A stretch of 64,000 nucleotides of DNA from an uncultured Bacilli bacterium. GTDB lineage: Bacteria; Bacillota_I; Bacilli_A; RF39; UBA660. Location of the stretch: assembly GCA_934098525.1 (NCBI GenBank), contig CAKONZ010000004.1, forward strand, positions 62,001 to 126,000, in the 5' to 3' direction. The notes beneath the pieces were generated by a model, which was not told the DNA's origin, did not search any database, and saw only the letters and a program-made list of their open reading frames with translations. Positions 25,312 to 33,917 of the stretch are shown piece by piece. The translations under genes and the position numbers were made by a program. Position 1 is the first letter of the stretch, and every line of letters starts with the position of its first letter.

Positions 25312-26419
25312 AATGAATTTTGAATTATTAAAAAACGAAAAAAATACCAAAGCAAGATATGGTATTATTCATAGTAAATATGGTGATTTTGAAACTCCAA
25401 TGTTTATGCCAGTTGGAACAAGAGCCACAGTTAAAACATTATCACCAGAAGAATTATATGAAGCAAATTCTGGTATATGTTTAGCCAATACCTATCATTT
25501 ATGGTTAAGACCAGGAGAAGATATTGTTTATAAAGCTGGTGGATTACATAAATTTATGAATTATAATCGTCCAATGTTAACAGATAGTGGTGGATTTCAA
25601 GTTTTTTCTTTAGCAAAGAAAAAAGACATCTCAGAAGAAGGTGTAAAATTTAAATCTCATATTGATGGTTCTAATTTATTCTTAACACCTGAAAAATCAA
25701 TTGAAATTCAAAATAAACTAGGAGCAGATATAATTATGAGTTTTGATGAATGTCCTTATTATCCATGTACCTATGATTACATGAAAAACAGTGTAGAAAG
25801 AACATTAAGATGGGCTAAAAGAGGAAAAGAAGTTCATAAAAATGAAGATCAAATGTTATTTGGAATAGTCCAAGGTGGAGCCTTTAAAGATTTAAGAAAA
25901 TATAGTGCAGAAGAAACAGTTAAAATGAACTTTGATGGTTATTCAATTGGAGGAACATCAGTAGGAGAAGACAAAAAGACAATGTATGAAATGATAGATA
26001 ATTGTATAGATTATTTACCAACAGAAAAAATAAGATACTTAATGGGAGTAGGAGATCCCCTTGATATACTAGAAGGTGTAGAAAGAGGAGTAGATATCTT
26101 TGATTGTGTATTACCAACAAGAATAGCAAGACATGGAAATGCTTTCACAAGACACGGAAAAATAAACATAAAAAATGCTAAATACAAAGAAGACTTTACA
26201 AAAGTAGATGAAACATGTGATTGTTATGCTTGTAAAAATTATACTAAAGCTTATATAAGACACTTAATAACAGTAGATGAAACCTTTGGACAAAGATTAC
26301 TTTCTATACATAACATAAGATTTCTAATAAAATTAGTAGAAGAGATAAGAATAGCAATAAAAGAAGATAAATTCAAAGAATACAAAGAAGACTTTATTAA
26401 TAAATATACTAATAAATAA
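25304..26419 (+). CDS. tgt: tRNA-guanine transglycosylase Tgt
   Basis: 371 residues. Exchanges G34 of GUN-anticodon tRNAs for preQ1. Signatures: FMPVGTRATVKTL, LANTYHLWLRPG, the catalytic Asp region LTDSGGFQVFSL, FGIVQGG, GGTSVGE, the second Asp region GVDIFDCVLPTR, and the zinc site CDCYAC with a downstream His. It overlaps queA by 8 bases, implying coupled translation. Confidence 0.97.
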   Translation: MSKMNFELLKNEKNTKARYGIIHSKYGDFETPMFMPVGTRATVKTLSPEELYEANSGICLANTYHLWLRPGEDIVYKAGGLHKFMNYNRPMLTDSGGFQVFSLAKKKDISEEGVKFKSHIDGSNLFLTPEKSIEIQNKLGADIIMSFDECPYYPCTYDYMKNSVERTLRWAKRGKEVHKNEDQMLFGIVQGGAFKDLRKYSAEETVKMNFDGYSIGGTSVGEDKKTMYEMIDNCIDYLPTEKIRYLMGVGDPLDILEGVERGVDIFDCVLPTRIARHGNAFTRHGKINIKNAKYKEDFTKVDETCDCYACKNYTKAYIRHLITVDETFGQRLLSIHNIRFLIKLVEEIRIAIKEDKFKEYKEDFINKYTNK

Positions 26420-26427
26420 TTAAAAGA

Positions 26428-26456
26428 TTGACAAAAAAATATATTTTTGATATATT
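26428..26456 (+). promoter_or_regulatory. Promoter of the T-box leader and proS
   Basis: Perfect TTGACA at 26428-26433, a 17-nt spacer and TATATT at 26451-26456; start of transcription near 26463. Confidence 0.85.
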
Positions 26457-26462
26457 AAACCC

Positions 26463-26653
26463 GTAAAGCGAAGACAAAGGAATACAAAATAAAAAAATCA
26501 TATTAGTGAGCTTGGTATAGTGAAAACAAGTTATGATATTATTTTGTTCCTACCTTTCAGTGAAATGCAAACATTTCCGGTTCAAACCGTTATAAAATTA
26601 AGAAAACAAAGGATGGTACCGTGCAAAGCACTCCTGTAGGACCATTCTTTTTT
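26463..26653 (+). promoter_or_regulatory. T-box riboswitch, proline specific, upstream of proS
   Basis: A 190-nt leader. Stem I starts near 26467 (GCGAAGACAAAGGAATA); a long stem pairs GGAATACAAAATAA with TTATTTTGTTCC; CCT at 26549-26551 followed by A fits a proline (CCU) specifier in the internal loop. The T-box bulge sequence GGATGGTACCGTG is at 26611-26623. GGATGGT can instead pair with ACCATTC (26641-26647), which is followed by six T, giving the terminator used when tRNA-Pro is charged. Uncharged tRNA-Pro should stabilise the antiterminator and switch proS on. Confidence 0.9.
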
Positions 26654-26673
26654 ATTTAGAAAGAGGGATAATT

Positions 26674-28101
26674 ATGGCAAATAACAAAATAACAAAAAGA
26701 GATGTTGACTTTGCAAAATGGTATACAGATGTTGTAAAAGCAGCCCGTTTAGCAAGTTATTCAAATGTAAAAGGATGCATTATTTTAGAACCAAATGGAT
26801 ATGCAATTTGGGAAAAAATGAAAGAAACTCTAGATAACATGTTCAAAAAATCAGGACATAAAAATGTAGCAATGCCACTACTAATACCAGAAAATTTAAT
26901 GAATAAAGAAAAAGAATTAGTAAATGGTTTTGCACCAGAAGTAGCATGGGTTACAGAAGGTGGTTCAAACAAACTTGATGAAAGAATGTGTATCCGTCCA
27001 ACTAGTGAAACTCTATTTAGTGATTATTATAGTACTTTAGTAAGATCATATCGTGACTTACCAATAAAATACAATCAATGGTGTACAGTATTAAGATGGG
27101 AAAAAGAAACAAGACCATTCTTAAGAAGTAGAGAATTCTGGTGGCAAGAAGGTCACACAATTCACGAAACAAGAGAAGAAGCAGAACATGAAACAAAATA
27201 TATCATGGAAGAAGTATACAAAAAGTTTTTCCACGAATATTTAGCAATTCCTGCTATCACTGGTAAAAAAACTGAAAAAGAAAAATTTGCCGGAGCAGAT
27301 TATACATTAACAATTGAAGCTTTAATGTATAATGGTGTAAGCTTACAATCAGGAACATCACATTATTTTGGACAAAGATTCTCTAAAGCATATGATATAT
27401 CATTTGTTAATAAAAATAATGAAACAGAATATGCCTACCAAACATCATGGGGAGTATCATCAAGAATGATCGGAGCCTTAATAATGGTTCATAGTGATGA
27501 TGATGGCTTAGTATTACCACCAAACATTGCACCAACAAAAGTTGCAATCATTCCAATCGGAGAATCACAAGAAGTAAAAGATCTAACCAAAGATATAGAA
27601 AATAAATTAAATGAAAAAAGTATTTCATACTATACAGACTTAACTCCTAATTCCCCAGGATTTAAATTTGCAGAAGCTGAAGTAAACGGTATTCCAGTAA
27701 GAATTGAAATAGGAGAAAGAGACTTAAAAGAAAACTTTATAACTTTAGTAAGAAGAGATACAAAAGAAAAAATAAAAGTAAATAAGAATGAAAATATTAT
27801 AGAAAAAGTAAATGAATTATTCTTATTAATCCAAAATAACTTATATGAAAAAGCAAAAAAAAGAATGGAATCTATGACATATGAAGCCCATTCTTTAGAA
27901 GAAGTAAAAAAAATAATGGATACACAACCAGGATTCATCAAAGCAGACTGGTGTGGTAATGAAGAATGTGAACTAAAGATGAAAGAAATAAAAGGTACAA
28001 AATCTAGATGCATCCTAGAAGATCACAAATTAATAGATGGAAAATGTGTAGTTTGTGGTAAAGAAGCTAAACATTTAGTAGTATGGGGTATCCAGTACTA
28101 A
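26674..28101 (+). CDS. proS: Prolyl-tRNA synthetase, archaeal/eukaryote-like short form
   Basis: A 475-residue class II synthetase of the short form without the bacterial editing insertion. Motif 1 region NVAMPLLIPE, motif 2 region LRWEKETRPFLRSREFWWQEGHT, a TXE-type loop (RPTSE) and motif 3 (GVSSRMIGALIM). The C-terminal domain has a Cys-rich metal-like site (WCGNEEC, then CVVCGKEA) and ends with Tyr (VVWGIQY), a feature of this subclass. It is controlled by the T-box leader. Confidence 0.96.
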   Translation: MANNKITKRDVDFAKWYTDVVKAARLASYSNVKGCIILEPNGYAIWEKMKETLDNMFKKSGHKNVAMPLLIPENLMNKEKELVNGFAPEVAWVTEGGSNKLDERMCIRPTSETLFSDYYSTLVRSYRDLPIKYNQWCTVLRWEKETRPFLRSREFWWQEGHTIHETREEAEHETKYIMEEVYKKFFHEYLAIPAITGKKTEKEKFAGADYTLTIEALMYNGVSLQSGTSHYFGQRFSKAYDISFVNKNNETEYAYQTSWGVSSRMIGALIMVHSDDDGLVLPPNIAPTKVAIIPIGESQEVKDLTKDIENKLNEKSISYYTDLTPNSPGFKFAEAEVNGIPVRIEIGERDLKENFITLVRRDTKEKIKVNKNENIIEKVNELFLLIQNNLYEKAKKRMESMTYEAHSLEEVKKIMDTQPGFIKADWCGNEECELKMKEIKGTKSRCILEDHKLIDGKCVVCGKEAKHLVVWGIQY

Positions 28102-29183
28102 ACATCTTTCTTTCGCTTAAATAATAAAAATATAAAATTAATAAATAAACCAACAAGTAAAATACTAGATATAAAAGGAAATAATCTAAGTAAAAAGTAA
28201 GGTTTATAATTAATAAATATATAAGTACTAATAAGTGGTAAAGAAACAGTTAGAAAATAGGTCATAATACCTATTTTTTTCTTATCATTCATTTTAAATT
28301 TAAAAACAATATACTTTTTAACAAAACGTATCAAAAAACATATTAAACCATATACAGCAAAAAATATAACCAAAGCTAAAACATTTTCAACTCTTTGAAT
28401 AAAATTAAAAGCATCTATCTTTTTAAAAATATAATACTCAGGATAAGCAAAATCACTAGCAAAATTAACTCCATAAATACTAATAGCGTAGAATAAGAAC
28501 AAATAAAATGACAAACATCCTAAAATATATGACAAGATAACTGCTTTATTAGTATTCTTTTCTAAAACTACTTCCTCTTTTTTTAAAGACAATATTGTTA
28601 TATAAGGATAAGCACAAAAACTAGGAACTATTAAACAAGTATAAATAAACTTACCTCTATTAACATCAAATAAAGGATATATATTTTCAATATCTACATC
28701 AGTAGATAAAAATAAAAATGAAATAATAAGTGATACAAAAATAATAAAAGTAAGAATTAAATTACTACCAGATATAACCTCTTTCCCTTTAATAGCAGCT
28801 ATTGCTATAATAGAAAAAAGTAATAAACAAATAACATAATCATTACTTCTTATTAATAAATGAGTAATAATAAAATTAACAATTCCCCAAGAAATAATAC
28901 AACCAACAAATAAAACTCCTAAAATATATAAAACATTTATTATTTTTCCAAAAAAACCAAACCTCTTTTTATTAGCCTCAAAAATATTCATATTGTTATT
29001 ATATTTATATACATAAAGTACCATTAATAAAACTAAAAAACCTAATAAAAATCCAATTGGAGCAGCAATCAAAGAAGAATTTTTACCACTATTAATAATT
29101 AAAGCTGTTCCTAAACAAGGAAACAAAGCAACACATAAAGAATAACAAATTGAAAAAAAAGCATTATTACCAATCTTACTCAT
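28098..29183 (-). CDS. gerB: Spore germinant receptor subunit B (GerAB-type permease)
   Basis: A 361-residue membrane protein with about ten hydrophobic helices, of the amino acid/polyamine/organocation-related GerAB family. In germinant receptors this subunit binds the small germinant (amino acid or sugar) in the spore inner membrane. It is the last gene of the A-C-B operon. GGAGGA precedes ATG 29183. The end overlaps the end of proS by 4 bases on the other strand. The start lies next to a 61-bp tandem duplication that alters its link with gerC. Confidence 0.9.
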   Translation of the reverse strand: MSKIGNNAFFSICYSLCVALFPCLGTALIINSGKNSSLIAAPIGFLLGFLVLLMVLYVYKYNNNMNIFEANKKRFGFFGKIINVLYILGVLFVGCIISWGIVNFIITHLLIRSNDYVICLLLFSIIAIAAIKGKEVISGSNLILTFIIFVSLIISFLFLSTDVDIENIYPLFDVNRGKFIYTCLIVPSFCAYPYITILSLKKEEVVLEKNTNKAVILSYILGCLSFYLFLFYAISIYGVNFASDFAYPEYYIFKKIDAFNFIQRVENVLALVIFFAVYGLICFLIRFVKKYIVFKFKMNDKKKIGIMTYFLTVSLPLISTYIFINYKPYFLLRLFPFISSILLVGLFINFIFLLFKRKKDV

Positions 29184-29292
29184 TATATCCTCCTACAATA
29201 CCTCTATATATATGTCCATATCTATAAATATCAATCTTACTCATTATATCCTCCTACAATACCTCTATATATATGTCCATATCTATAAATAT
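29171..29292 (-). repeat. Two identical tandem 61-bp copies at the gerC/gerB junction
   Basis: Copy 1 is 29171-29231, copy 2 is 29232-29292, with a further 10 bases of a third copy. Each carries the gerC C-terminal codons, the ribosome site and an ATG-AGT-AAG start. The two copies are identical, so the event is recent or under correction. Confidence 0.95.
29176..29244 (-). CDS. 22-codon bridging reading frame created by the gerC/gerB duplication
   Basis: The upstream copy of the gerB start (ATG at 29244) now reads into the repeated gerC end and stops at 29176, overlapping the real gerB start by 8 bases. The product would be MSKI followed by the same last residues as GerC (ending GGYNE). The same ribosome site serves it. 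It may keep gerB translationally coupled to gerC. No function is implied for the peptide itself. Confidence 0.4.
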   Translation of the reverse strand: MSKIDIYRYGHIYRGIVGGYNE

Positions 29293-30367
29293 CAATCTTA
29301 CTATTAATATCAATATTAGCAATATCATAAATATTTAAATCCTTATATTTATTGTAATCTTTATTATAATGCTTATATATCATACTTTTTAATCCTAAAA
29401 TATCAGTATCATTATCTTTATTAAATTGAATCAAAGAATTAACATAATTTTTAATTTCCTCATTAGCTATAGACTCTATTTTTTTTAAATGTTTCTCATC
29501 TGCAATATTACCAGTTTCTTCAGTTGATAAAATCAATCCTTTTAAATCCATATTAATATCAACATATACTTTATTATTTTTAATCTTTAAATAAGTATCA
29601 CAATTAGTTTCAGTAATAACAACACTAACAACCTTATCTTTATATTTTAAATTTACCAAAACATCCTCAATTTTATTATTCAAAACATTAAAAATAATAG
29701 CATCCTCTTTCTTTAAATTAGCTATATACTTATTATTTTTAAAAACAGCAATATTACTTAACCTAGTATTTTTAAAATCATTATTATTATCATTTATAGC
29801 AATACTAGAAACAACCGAATCAATTCCTTTATTTAAATAATTAGCAATAAATTCTTCTAAATTTACATTAACAGATTGTCCATTTATTTTCATACTATTT
29901 TCTATAGTAGTAATAATATCCTTAGTAGGAAAATCCTCTTTTCCTTCTTCTTTAGGATTTAAAATATCTTTAGCATCATTTTCTAAACTTACTAGTAACA
30001 AAATATCATTTCTAGCCTCTGGACTTCTCAAAAAATAATCAAAACACTTATCAATTCCATTAGAAACTGCTCCTTTTCCCACTATAAGTAACTCTAAATG
30101 ACCTAAATATAAATAATCAGGATATTGTAAAGAAATACTCCTAACAGCATCAACAATAGTATCTCCCTCTCCTTCATACAAAATAGTAGTATAAGAAGTA
30201 GAAGTATCTTCACTTTTATTAATTTTCATTACCTGAGCTGTAACCGTATACTTACCATCTTCATAATCAATTCCTATTGAATTAGCAATAGCCATTTCAT
30301 TTAACTCTCTATAACTACAACCACAAATTAAAAAACAAAACAAACATAAAATAAATAACTTTTTCAT
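29237..30367 (-). CDS. gerC: Spore germinant receptor subunit C (GerAC-type lipoprotein)
   Basis: A 376-residue lipoprotein: Lys-Lys start, hydrophobic stretch and LICGC (Cys at residue 16), then NEMAIANSIGIDYEDGKYTVTAQV, the start of the Ger(x)C domain. It also carries the family's central region (YLGHLELLIVGKG, then RSPEARNDILLLVS). It is lipid-anchored on the outer face of the spore inner membrane and needed for the function of A and B. It overlaps gerA by 4 bases (ATGA). The C-terminal codons are duplicated in the 61-bp repeat. Confidence 0.92.
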   Translation of the reverse strand: MKKLFILCLFCFLICGCSYRELNEMAIANSIGIDYEDGKYTVTAQVMKINKSEDTSTSYTTILYEGEGDTIVDAVRSISLQYPDYLYLGHLELLIVGKGAVSNGIDKCFDYFLRSPEARNDILLLVSLENDAKDILNPKEEGKEDFPTKDIITTIENSMKINGQSVNVNLEEFIANYLNKGIDSVVSSIAINDNNNDFKNTRLSNIAVFKNNKYIANLKKEDAIIFNVLNNKIEDVLVNLKYKDKVVSVVITETNCDTYLKIKNNKVYVDINMDLKGLILSTEETGNIADEKHLKKIESIANEEIKNYVNSLIQFNKDNDTDILGLKSMIYKHYNKDYNKYKDLNIYDIANIDINSKIDIYRYGHIYRGIVGGYNE

Positions 30368-31800
30368 AATCGACTCCTTATTTTATTAGTATTTGTTAAC
30401 ATTGGATTTCTCTTATTTCTCTTCTTTATATTTTTAAGTATAAATGTATCTCCTAAATAATTAGTATTTAAAGGAACAATAGGATATAAGAAAGGCTTAC
30501 CAAAAGACTTTAAACTAGATAAATCTATTGATAAAAGTAAAATTCCTAAAAACACTCCAAAAAGTCCCAAAAAAGCCGCTAATAACATAAAAATAAGTTT
30601 CCATAATCTAATAGCATTAACCATAGAAACATATGAAAACATCAAACTACATATAGAACTAACAGCAATTACAATAACCATAATAGGAGAAACAATACCA
30701 GCTGTAACAGCAGCATCTCCTAATACAATAGCACCCAATATACTTATAGCAGAACCAGATAAATTAGGCATCCTTATATCGCTTTCTCTAAGAATCTCAA
30801 AAACCAAAGACATACCAATAGCCTCAACAATAGTGGGAAAAGGAACTCCATAACTTTGAGAAGCAAAATTAACAATCAAAGTAATAGGAATTGTCTCATG
30901 ATTAAAAGTAGTAATAGCAATATAAAAAGCAGGTAAAATAATAGCTATGAAAAAAGACATAATCCTAATGATTCTAGTAAAAGAAACATTCTTAGGTTTC
31001 TGATAATAATCCTCAGGAGTATGAAATAAATCTATAAAAAAAGTAGGAATAATTAAAGCATAAGGACTATTCTCCATAATAACACATACTTTTCCCTCTA
31101 ATAAAAACATAGAAGTAAGATCAGGTCTTTCTGTAGTCTCAATAGTAGAAAAACAAGAATTATTATCCTCAATTATTTGTTTAATATAAGTACTATCAAA
31201 CAAACCATCTATATCAATACTATTAATTTTATTAATAACATTATCAACAATCTCTTTTTCAGCAATATTATCCATATATAAAACACTAACTTTAGTCTTA
31301 GTCTGTTTACCAACAGTAGTTTCACTAACTATTAAATGATTTGACTTAATTCTTTTTCTAACCAAACCAATATTAGTCATATAATTCTCACAAAAAGCAT
31401 CCTTTGGACCACTTATAGTCTGCTCTATAAGAGGTTCACTAACACCCCTAGATAAATCCTCTTTAGACTCAATAGCAATTCCTTTATCACCGATAAATAA
31501 AATAGAAAAACCATTACCTAAATATTTAAAAACGTCATCCTCATTATTAATATTTTTAATATTATTAGCAGAAATAATATCACATACTAATGAAAAATCA
31601 CTCTTTAAAGATTTCTTATTATAACTAACAATAGGATTAACTATAAAAAAATTAATAAAATTACTATTAGTAATACTTTGATTATATACAAGCAATATTT
31701 CATTCTTTCTAAACTTTAATTTTCTAAAAGAAATATCAGTCGAATCTTTATATTGATCTTTTAAATACATAATAGTTTTATTTATATCTTTATTAAACAT
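30364..31800 (-). CDS. gerA: Spore germinant receptor subunit A (GerAA type)
   Basis: 478 residues. A soluble N-terminal half of two sub-domains (about 1-240) is followed by about five membrane helices (near 280-430). The family segments are clear: LEGKVCVIMENSPYALIIPTF, IRIMSFFIAIILPAFYIA, SYGVPFPTIVEAIGMSLVFEILRE and GSAISILGAIVLGDAAV. This subunit forms the oligomeric ion channel of the receptor. The TGA stop overlaps the gerC ATG. A sigma-G-type promoter is upstream. Confidence 0.95.
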   Translation of the reverse strand: MFNKDINKTIMYLKDQYKDSTDISFRKLKFRKNEILLVYNQSITNSNFINFFIVNPIVSYNKKSLKSDFSLVCDIISANNIKNINNEDDVFKYLGNGFSILFIGDKGIAIESKEDLSRGVSEPLIEQTISGPKDAFCENYMTNIGLVRKRIKSNHLIVSETTVGKQTKTKVSVLYMDNIAEKEIVDNVINKINSIDIDGLFDSTYIKQIIEDNNSCFSTIETTERPDLTSMFLLEGKVCVIMENSPYALIIPTFFIDLFHTPEDYYQKPKNVSFTRIIRIMSFFIAIILPAFYIAITTFNHETIPITLIVNFASQSYGVPFPTIVEAIGMSLVFEILRESDIRMPNLSGSAISILGAIVLGDAAVTAGIVSPIMVIVIAVSSICSLMFSYVSMVNAIRLWKLIFMLLAAFLGLFGVFLGILLLSIDLSSLKSFGKPFLYPIVPLNTNYLGDTFILKNIKKRNKRNPMLTNTNKIRSRL

Positions 31801-31822
31801 AACTTCACCTAATTTCTAAAAA

Positions 31823-31851
31823 TATTATTTCCTAAAAAATAAAATATATTC
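31823..31851 (-). promoter_or_regulatory. Sigma-G-type forespore promoter of the ger operon
   Basis: On the minus strand GAATA (31851-31847) and AATAATA (31829-31823) are separated by 17 bases. This fits gHATR and CATWHTA with one mismatch, the first base of the -10. Confidence 0.5.
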
Positions 31852-31893
31852 TTTATATTTAAAAAATGCTATAATAAAAAAGAGGTGTAAAAA

Positions 31894-32481
31894 ATGAAAA
31901 AAAATAAAATAATAAAAATCATTTTTCTATCAATAATATTAATAATTCTATTAATTGGTTGTTTTTATATAGTAAAATCAAATCAAAAAACAAATTTCAA
32001 TAAAGAATATACTTTAGTAAGTAAAGATAATGTATTTGAAGAAAAATCAAGTGAAGAAATAATAAAAATATTAAAGAATGGAACAGGAATAATATTTTTA
32101 GGATTTCCAGAATGTCCTTGGTGTCAACATTATGCAAAAATACTAGATGACTTATCTCATGAAGAGGGTATAAAAGTAATATACTATTACAATATCAAAA
32201 AAGATCGTGAAAAAAACAATGAAACATACAAAGAAATAGTCTCATTACTAAATGATAACTTAGACTATGATAAAGAAGGAAACAAAAGAATATATGTACC
32301 AGACGTTTCATTTGTATATAATGGAGATATAATTTATCATACTAATGAAACATCTATGATAACAGAAGATATAACTCCAGAACAATATTGGACAAAAGAC
32401 AAAGAAGAAACAACAAAAAAAGAATTATCAAAATATATAAATAAAATAAATGATAGTATGTGTACATCATGTAATGAATAA
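31894..32481 (+). CDS. Membrane-anchored thioredoxin-fold protein with a CPWC active site
   Basis: 195 residues: one N-terminal membrane helix (about 8-26), then an extracytoplasmic thioredoxin fold. The segment GIIFLGFPECPWCQHYAKIL gives the beta strand and the CPWC redox motif; a later segment VPDVSFVYNGDIIYH is the cis-Pro region. A second Cys pair lies near the end (MCTSC). It probably reduces or isomerises disulfides outside the membrane or protects against oxidants. It is divergent from the ger operon. AGAGGTGT precedes ATG and TATAAT is at 31870-31875. Confidence 0.8.
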   Translation: MKKNKIIKIIFLSIILIILLIGCFYIVKSNQKTNFNKEYTLVSKDNVFEEKSSEEIIKILKNGTGIIFLGFPECPWCQHYAKILDDLSHEEGIKVIYYYNIKKDREKNNETYKEIVSLLNDNLDYDKEGNKRIYVPDVSFVYNGDIIYHTNETSMITEDITPEQYWTKDKEETTKKELSKYINKINDSMCTSCNE

Positions 32482-32508
32482 AGGGTTAAAAAATTAACCC
32501 TTTTTTAA
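32480..32508. terminator. Bidirectional terminator
   Basis: AAAGGGTTAA pairs with TTAACCCTTT around a 4-nt loop, with A and T runs on both sides; it serves the thioredoxin-like gene and the convergent radical SAM gene, overlapping the stop codons. Confidence 0.82.
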
Positions 32509-33439
32509 TACCTTGATAAGAATCTCTTCTTACCATTTCCTTATCAATGTCGTTTAAAACACAAAACTTTTTTAATAACCAAGTAGGTTCAATTAAATCA
32601 TTAACATTTGGATCCCCTGTAATCCTATTAATAACAATATCTTCATTAAGTAACTCTAATTGATCACATACAATATCAACATACTCATCTTTAGTCAAAA
32701 TATGAAACTTCTCTTTATAATATAAATCTTCTAATTTAGTATTTTTTAAAACATGTAACATATGAATCTTAATACCAAAAACATTCAAACTATTAACATA
32801 CCTCACAGTCTCTAACATATCCTTCTTAGTCTCATAAGGAAGACCATTAATAATATGAACAACAACTTTAATATTGTTATCCTGTAATCTTTTAACCATT
32901 TTATTAAACTCTTCCAAAGTATGTCCTCTATTAATTAAAATAGCAGTCTTCTCATGAATAGTTTGAAGACCAAGTTCTATAACCAAATCACATCTATTAT
33001 TTAAATCAATCAAATAATCTAATACTTCATCACTAATAGCATCACATCTTGTTGCAATATTAATACCAACAACATTATCATAAGTTAAAACCTCTTCAAA
33101 ATTTTTCTTTAAAAAATCAAGAGGAGCATAAGTATTAGAATTAGCTTGGAAGTACGCTATATACTTAGCGCTTTTCCATTTTCTATCCATTATTTTTCTA
33201 ATATTATCAAATTGTACTTTAATAGGATCATTTTTATTGCCAGCAAAATCACCAGATCCTCCTTTACAATAAATACAACCACCATAACCCTTAACACCAT
33301 CAATATTAGGGCAACTTAAACCTAAATTAAGACTTATCTTAGATATTTTACAATTATACTTATGCTTATAATAATAATCCAAAGTATAATATCTTTTATT
33401 ACTATCTGAATATTTAAAATTATTTTTCACATCAATCAC
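32486..33439 (-). CDS. Radical SAM protein of the YtqA/YhcC family (TIGR01212 type)
   Basis: 317 residues. The N-terminal segment ISLNLGLSCPNIDG is followed by GGCIYC, giving the spaced three-Cys [4Fe-4S] site of this family (C, nine-plus residues, then C-x2-C) rather than the standard CxxxCxxC. Further motifs: YFQANSNTYAP, IATRCDAIS, ELGLQTIHE, NRGHT, VHIINGLPYE. It is related to Elp3-like radical SAM enzymes; the reaction is unknown. AGGTGATTG precedes ATG. Confidence 0.85.
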   Translation of the reverse strand: MIDVKNNFKYSDSNKRYYTLDYYYKHKYNCKISKISLNLGLSCPNIDGVKGYGGCIYCKGGSGDFAGNKNDPIKVQFDNIRKIMDRKWKSAKYIAYFQANSNTYAPLDFLKKNFEEVLTYDNVVGINIATRCDAISDEVLDYLIDLNNRCDLVIELGLQTIHEKTAILINRGHTLEEFNKMVKRLQDNNIKVVVHIINGLPYETKKDMLETVRYVNSLNVFGIKIHMLHVLKNTKLEDLYYKEKFHILTKDEYVDIVCDQLELLNEDIVINRITGDPNVNDLIEPTWLLKKFCVLNDIDKEMVRRDSYQGIKKGLIF

Positions 33440-33489
33440 CTAAATCAAGAATATAATACAACAAAATAAGATAAAATAAAACTAAAACA

Positions 33490-33518
33490 TTGAATAATTA
33501 CAATAAATGCCTTATAAT
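33490..33518 (+). promoter_or_regulatory. Promoter of the membrane protein-leuS operon
   Basis: TTGAAT at 33490-33495, spacer 17, TATAAT at 33513-33518. No T-box is seen between this and leuS. Confidence 0.8.
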
Positions 33519-33551
33519 AACAGCATAGAAACTAAAAAAAGAGGTGTTTAT

Positions 33552-33917
33552 ATGCAACCAATATTTGAATATGTAATAGAATTTGTAATGGCATTTACTT
33601 TAGTCATCTTATACTATAAATTAATAGCAGAAAAAATAGATCCCAATATTAAAAAGAATAAACCCATAGCAGAAGTAAATATTTTTATAAAAATGTTTAA
33701 AATAAATACAGATTTAGTAGATATAAAAAAACTATCTAACATATTAATGTTAACAAATGCTTTTAATGTATCACTAGTGCTCTTATGTACAGAAATAACA
33801 AAAAACATCTTATTAAAAATATTAATAATTATAATTGGAATAGTTTTATTCACATATATGAGTTACCAAATAGTAGCGTTTGTATATAGAAAGAAAGGAA
33901 TGACAAAAAATGTATGA
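33552..33917 (+). CDS. Small membrane protein upstream of leuS, function unknown
   Basis: 121 residues with an N-terminal helix (about 7-25) and two helices in the C-terminal half (about 60-80 and 87-110). The cytoplasmic part contains IDPNIKKNKPIAEVNIF. An ATG at 33507 is in frame but overlaps the -10 and cannot be used; AGAGGTG fits ATG 33552. The TGA stop overlaps the leuS ATG by 8 bases, so translation is coupled to leuS. Family not recognised. Confidence 0.75.
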   Translation: MQPIFEYVIEFVMAFTLVILYYKLIAEKIDPNIKKNKPIAEVNIFIKMFKINTDLVDIKKLSNILMLTNAFNVSLVLLCTEITKNILLKILIIIIGIVLFTYMSYQIVAFVYRKKGMTKNV

